DNA from: JAVBNA01 sp031551875
GTDB lineage: Bacteria > Bacillota > Clostridia > Oscillospirales > Acutalibacteraceae
Direction: 5' to 3'
Length of the DNA stretch: 16,711 nt
NCBI GenBank assembly: GCA_031551875.1
Contig: JAVBNA010000013.1
Coordinates: forward strand, 1-16,711
In this document: piece after piece, positions 14,756-16,711 of the stretch
Layout of the letters: the number at the start of each line of letters is the position of its first letter
How positions within the stretch are numbered: position 1 is the stretch's first letter
Position numbers and translations under genes: made by a program
The notes under the pieces: model-generated
The model's database searches: none
What the model was told of the DNA's origin: nothing
What the model saw: only the letters and a program-made list of their open reading frames with translations

Positions 14756-14784
14756 TTGACAAAAACTGAAGCGTATGTTATAAT
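14756..14784 (+). promoter_or_regulatory. tRNA operon promoter
   Basis: A perfect consensus is present: TTGACA (14756-14761), a 17-base spacer and TATAAT (14779-14784), 19 bases ahead of tRNA-Gly. This is as expected for a stable-RNA operon. The -35 lies in the dyad TTGTCAA-N5-TTGACAA (14744-14762). Confidence 0.95.
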
Positions 14785-14803
14785 TCATGCCGTCGCTTAT
14801 TTC

Positions 14804-14877
14804 GCGGGTGTAGTTCAATGGTAGAACTCCAGCCTTCCAAGCTGGTCGCGTGGGTTCGATTCCCATCACCCGCTCCA
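14804..14877 (+). tRNA. tRNA-Gly (anticodon TCC)
   Basis: A full cloverleaf is present: acceptor GCGGGTG / CACCCGC, anticodon arm CCAGC-CTTCCAA-GCTGG with TCC in the loop, T-loop TTCGATT and encoded CCA (14875-14877). It is the first gene of the five-tRNA unit. Confidence 0.97.
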
Positions 14878-14907
14878 CGGCAGATACAGAAAGTGCCGGA
14901 AGGTTCT

Positions 14908-14984
14908 GCGCCAGTAGCTCAGCTGGATAGAGCAACTGCCTTCTAAGCAGTAGGCCAGGGGTTCGAGTCCCTTCTGGCGCGCCA
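14908..14984 (+). tRNA. tRNA-Arg (anticodon TCT)
   Basis: Acceptor GCGCCAG / CTGGCGC, anticodon arm ACTGC-CTTCTAA-GCAGT with TCT, T-loop TTCGAGT and encoded CCA. It reads AGA/AGG codons. Confidence 0.97.
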
Positions 14985-14988
14985 TCGT

Positions 14989-15066
<78 letters not shown>

Positions 15067-15083
15067 TTTATTTTCACAAGCGG

Positions 15084-15213
15084 TCTGTGCATTGGTGAAG
15101 TGCTGCCTTTGGGATGTAGCCTAGTGGTAGGGCAGCGGACTTTGACTCCGCCTGTGATAGTTCGATTCTATCCATCCCAGCCAATTTTTTATCCCGCTTT
15201 CACCATGCACAGA
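15084..15213. repeat. Inverted repeats flanking tRNA-Gln
   Basis: The left arm 15084-15100 and right arm 15197-15213 are 17 bases each and complementary except for a one-base slip (9 bp plus 6 bp or more paired). In the precursor RNA they would close a stem beneath the tRNA. Confidence 0.75.
15110..15183 (+). tRNA. tRNA-Gln (anticodon TTG)
   Basis: Acceptor TGGGATG / CATCCCA, anticodon arm GCGGA-CTTTGAC-TCCGC with TTG, CCA encoded, followed by a run of T. It is bracketed by the inverted repeats 15084-15100 and 15197-15213. Confidence 0.97.
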
Positions 15214-15220
15214 TTGTTAT

Positions 15221-15296
15221 GACCCACTAGCTCAGTTGGCAGAGCACTTGACTTTTAATCAAGGTGTCCGGAGTTCGAATCTCCGGTGGGTCACCA
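15221..15296 (+). tRNA. tRNA-Lys (anticodon TTT)
   Basis: Acceptor GACCCAC / GTGGGTC, anticodon arm CTTGA-CTTTTAA-TCAAG with TTT, T-loop TTCGAAT and encoded CCA. It is the last tRNA of the unit, 13 bases before the terminator stem. Confidence 0.97.
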
Positions 15297-15308
15297 GATT
15301 AAAGCGAG

Positions 15309-15355
15309 CGGATGGACTTGTCCCATGAAACCGGGACTTGTCCATCCGTTTTTTT
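15309..15355 (+). terminator. tRNA operon terminator
   Basis: A 16-bp stem with a central 2x2 TT/TT mismatch (15309-15324 with 15333-15348) is followed by seven T residues. Confidence 0.93.
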
Positions 15356-15374
15356 GATAGTCAGTTTATAAAAA

Positions 15375-15392
15375 ACAAGGGAAACCCCTTGT
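15375..15392. repeat. Small hairpin ACAAGGG-AAAC-CCCTTGT
   Basis: A 7-bp perfect stem with a 4-base loop lies between the tRNA terminator and the larger hairpin before the integrase gene. Its role is unknown. Confidence 0.5.
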
Positions 15393-15394
15393 CC

Positions 15395-15448
15395 AGAGCA
15401 CTTGATTTCCGAGGGTAAAACCGGAAATCAAGTGCTCTATTTTTTATA
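15395..15448 (+). terminator. Strong hairpin with T tail before the integrase, tRNA-Lys-like arm
   Basis: A perfect 17-bp stem (15395-15411 with 15422-15438) with a 10-base loop is followed by ATTTTTTATAAT. It looks like a terminator, but no gene ends before it except the already terminated tRNA unit. Its left arm shares CAGAGCACTTGA with tRNA-Lys (tRNA positions 15240-15251). Confidence 0.7.
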
Positions 15449-15492
15449 ATAAAATTTCAGAGCCTTGAATAAAATTAATTGAGGTGATTCTG

Positions 15493-16485
15493 ATGAAAAT
15501 TGCAATGCAAAGTCAAAAGGAGAGTAAAACAATACAAAAGGCGTTTGAAGAGTTTGTTTTCATTAAAAAAAGTCAAAATTTATCGAACAGCACAATAGAA
15601 GACTATGTCAATGCGTTTAATAAATTTGCTGAATTCTGTGGAGGAGATTACTTATGCAAAGACATAACAGAACAGACAGTCCAAGAATACATGATGCATT
15701 TAAAAACCATGCCCAAAAAACAGAACAATCCAGACAAACAAGATGTTGGAGAGCCGTTATCCAGTGTTTCTGTAGCATCATATGTGCGCAAATTGAGAGT
15801 TCTTCTCAATTATTTTATGAGCTGTAATTACACAAATTTTTTTAAAATTAAATTGCCCCAATATGCTAAACAAGTTAAAGCACCTTATACAACGGAGCAA
15901 GCTACTAAGTTGCTTCAAAAACCAAATATAAAGAATTGTAGTTTTAGTGAGTATAGAAATTGGGTTATGACAAATTTCTTTATTGCAACAGCCTGTAGGA
16001 TTTCAACCTTAGCTGACATGAAAATAAGCCATTTAAGTTTTGAAAATGAAACTATATACCTTGGAAAAGTCAAAAATGGGAGAGCGTTTATTATACCCAT
16101 GCAAAAAGATTTAAAAAAGATACTTATCGAATATTTGAAATATAGGAAAGGGGAACCAGACGATTATTTATTTTGCCCGGAAAACAACGACAAAAAGGGG
16201 CTGGCGGTATCCTCTATAAAAACCGTTATGAATCGATATAACAGGACACATGAGGTAAATATAACCAGTATGCATCGATGGAGAAATTATTTTGCACAAT
16301 ACTGGTTATCCAATAATGGCAGTAAAGAAAAGCTTAAAGAACTATTGGGGCATTCGGATGAAAAAATGGTCAATGAATATGCACAATTATACGCAAATGA
16401 TTTACAGATAGGCTATGAGACATATAATCCGCTAAGCAGCTTAACAAAAGGGGAACATGTAGCTATGACCAAAAATTCAAAATAA
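15493..16485 (+). CDS. Tyrosine recombinase / site-specific integrase
   Basis: The 330-residue protein has an N-terminal SAM-like core-binding domain (about 15-115, FVFIKKSQNLSNSTIEDY start) and a C-terminal catalytic domain. All catalytic residues are visible: R169 (ATACRISTL), a beta-hairpin Lys at 192 or 194 (GKVKNGR), H261-x-x-R264 (MHRWRN), H287 (LLGHSDEK) and nucleophile Y296 (NEYAQL), with the canonical H-to-Y spacing of nine. It should cut and rejoin DNA at a specific att or dif-like site. ATG 15493 lies six bases after GAGGTG. Its DNA is clearly AT-rich compared with the left part of the window and it sits right behind a tRNA cluster, both typical of an integrated element. No excisionase gene follows. 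It could also be a stand-alone XerC/D-like recombinase. Confidence 0.9.
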   Translation: MKIAMQSQKESKTIQKAFEEFVFIKKSQNLSNSTIEDYVNAFNKFAEFCGGDYLCKDITEQTVQEYMMHLKTMPKKQNNPDKQDVGEPLSSVSVASYVRKLRVLLNYFMSCNYTNFFKIKLPQYAKQVKAPYTTEQATKLLQKPNIKNCSFSEYRNWVMTNFFIATACRISTLADMKISHLSFENETIYLGKVKNGRAFIIPMQKDLKKILIEYLKYRKGEPDDYLFCPENNDKKGLAVSSIKTVMNRYNRTHEVNITSMHRWRNYFAQYWLSNNGSKEKLKELLGHSDEKMVNEYAQLYANDLQIGYETYNPLSSLTKGEHVAMTKNSK

Positions 16486-16535
16486 GAAACATATTTCATT
16501 GTGTTATGAATACCCATTTAGTATAAGCAAAAAAA

Positions 16536-16560
16536 TAAACCTCACTTTTCGTGAAGTTTA
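16536..16560 (-). terminator. Hairpin with T tail on the minus strand
   Basis: A 10-bp stem with one mismatch (16536-16545 with 16551-16560, loop TTTTC) is followed, on the minus strand, by a run of seven T. On the plus strand it has no T tail, so it does not clearly terminate the integrase gene. It may belong to the IS end. Confidence 0.5.
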
Positions 16561-16601
16561 CTACTTAGCGAACTAGTGTACCATCCGCCAATAACTCATA
16601 G

Positions 16602-16630
16602 TTAACATAATGACGAATATGTGGTATAAT
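16602..16630 (+). promoter_or_regulatory. Promoter of the transposase gene
   Basis: TTAACA (16602-16607), a 17-base spacer and TATAAT (16625-16630). GGGGAGG follows as ribosome site just before ATG 16661. Confidence 0.75.
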
Positions 16631-16660
16631 ACTCCCCAAAAGAGTGGGGAGGAAAAACAG

Positions 16661-16711
16661 ATGGCGAGGTACAAAGTAACGCTAACAGAAGAAGAGCGTG
16701 AGGATCTGAAG
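16661..16711 (+). CDS. IS630-type transposase, N-terminal fragment (runs off window)
   Basis: Only 17 residues are visible (MARYKVTLTEEEREDLK). This N-terminus is characteristic of the helix-turn-helix region of IS630-family transposases from Firmicutes, which insert at TA dinucleotides. A GGGGAGG site and a good promoter stand directly upstream. The catalytic DDE/D domain and the right IS end lie beyond the window, so completeness is unknown. The left IS end should lie in 16486-16600 but I could not fix it without the partner end. Confidence 0.65.
   Translation, partial: MARYKVTLTEEEREDLK

Overview
The window reads like a chromosomal segment of a GC-rich low-G+C-lineage Gram-positive, most likely a Clostridia member near Oscillospiraceae/Ruminococcaceae. 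The reasons are strong AGGAGG-type ribosome binding sites, sigma-A type promoters embedded in AT-rich intergenic DNA, a type III pantothenate kinase, an ECF-type vitamin S component, a PadR/DUF1700/DUF4097 operon, a PepV-type dipeptidase and CCA-encoding tRNA genes. The lineage call is an inference from gene content, not from a search.

Layout. (1) 1-638: 3' part of a Pro/Ala-repeat protein with two membrane segments, ending at a terminator. (2) 701-2751, minus strand: a two-gene unit of a PepV-like M20 dipeptidase followed by an HD-domain hydrolase (4-bp overlap). (3) 2752-3052: divergent promoter region with two near-identical palindromes. (4) 3053-7313, plus strand: probable operon coaX - ECF S component (probably pantothenate) - thpR - fucose/arabinose-isomerase-like enzyme - nagB, closed by a strong bidirectional terminator. 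(5) 7373-9413, minus strand: padR - DUF1700-like - DUF4097-like, a putative self-regulated envelope operon. (6) 9588-10679: ychF, then a YcxB-like membrane-protein gene that carries an in-frame TAG near its start. (7) 11312-13149, minus strand: an orphan sugar-type solute-binding lipoprotein overlapping a family I inorganic pyrophosphatase. (8) 13562-14509, minus strand: a ROK-family glucokinase-like gene with its own consensus promoter. (9) 14804-15296: five-tRNA operon (Gly, Arg, His, Gln, Lys) with a near-perfect promoter and a terminator. (10) 15356-16711: an AT-rich segment with a tyrosine recombinase and the start of an IS630-type transposase, i.e. the edge of an acquired region behind the tRNA cluster.

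How the genes fit together. coaX and the S component form a vitamin B5 uptake-and-activation pair. The isomerase-like enzyme, NagB, the solute-binding protein and the ROK kinase all point to carbohydrate handling, although they lie in three separate transcription units. Pyrophosphatase, YchF and the tRNAs are housekeeping.

I do not see a convincing new multi-gene system. The observations most worth a second look are the paired palindromes between pepV and coaX, the inverted repeats that bracket tRNA-Gln, the tRNA-Lys-derived hairpin in front of the integrase, the nonsense codon in the YcxB-like gene, and the candidate operator in front of padR. Promoters, operators and hairpins were found by eye; none has been tested computationally.
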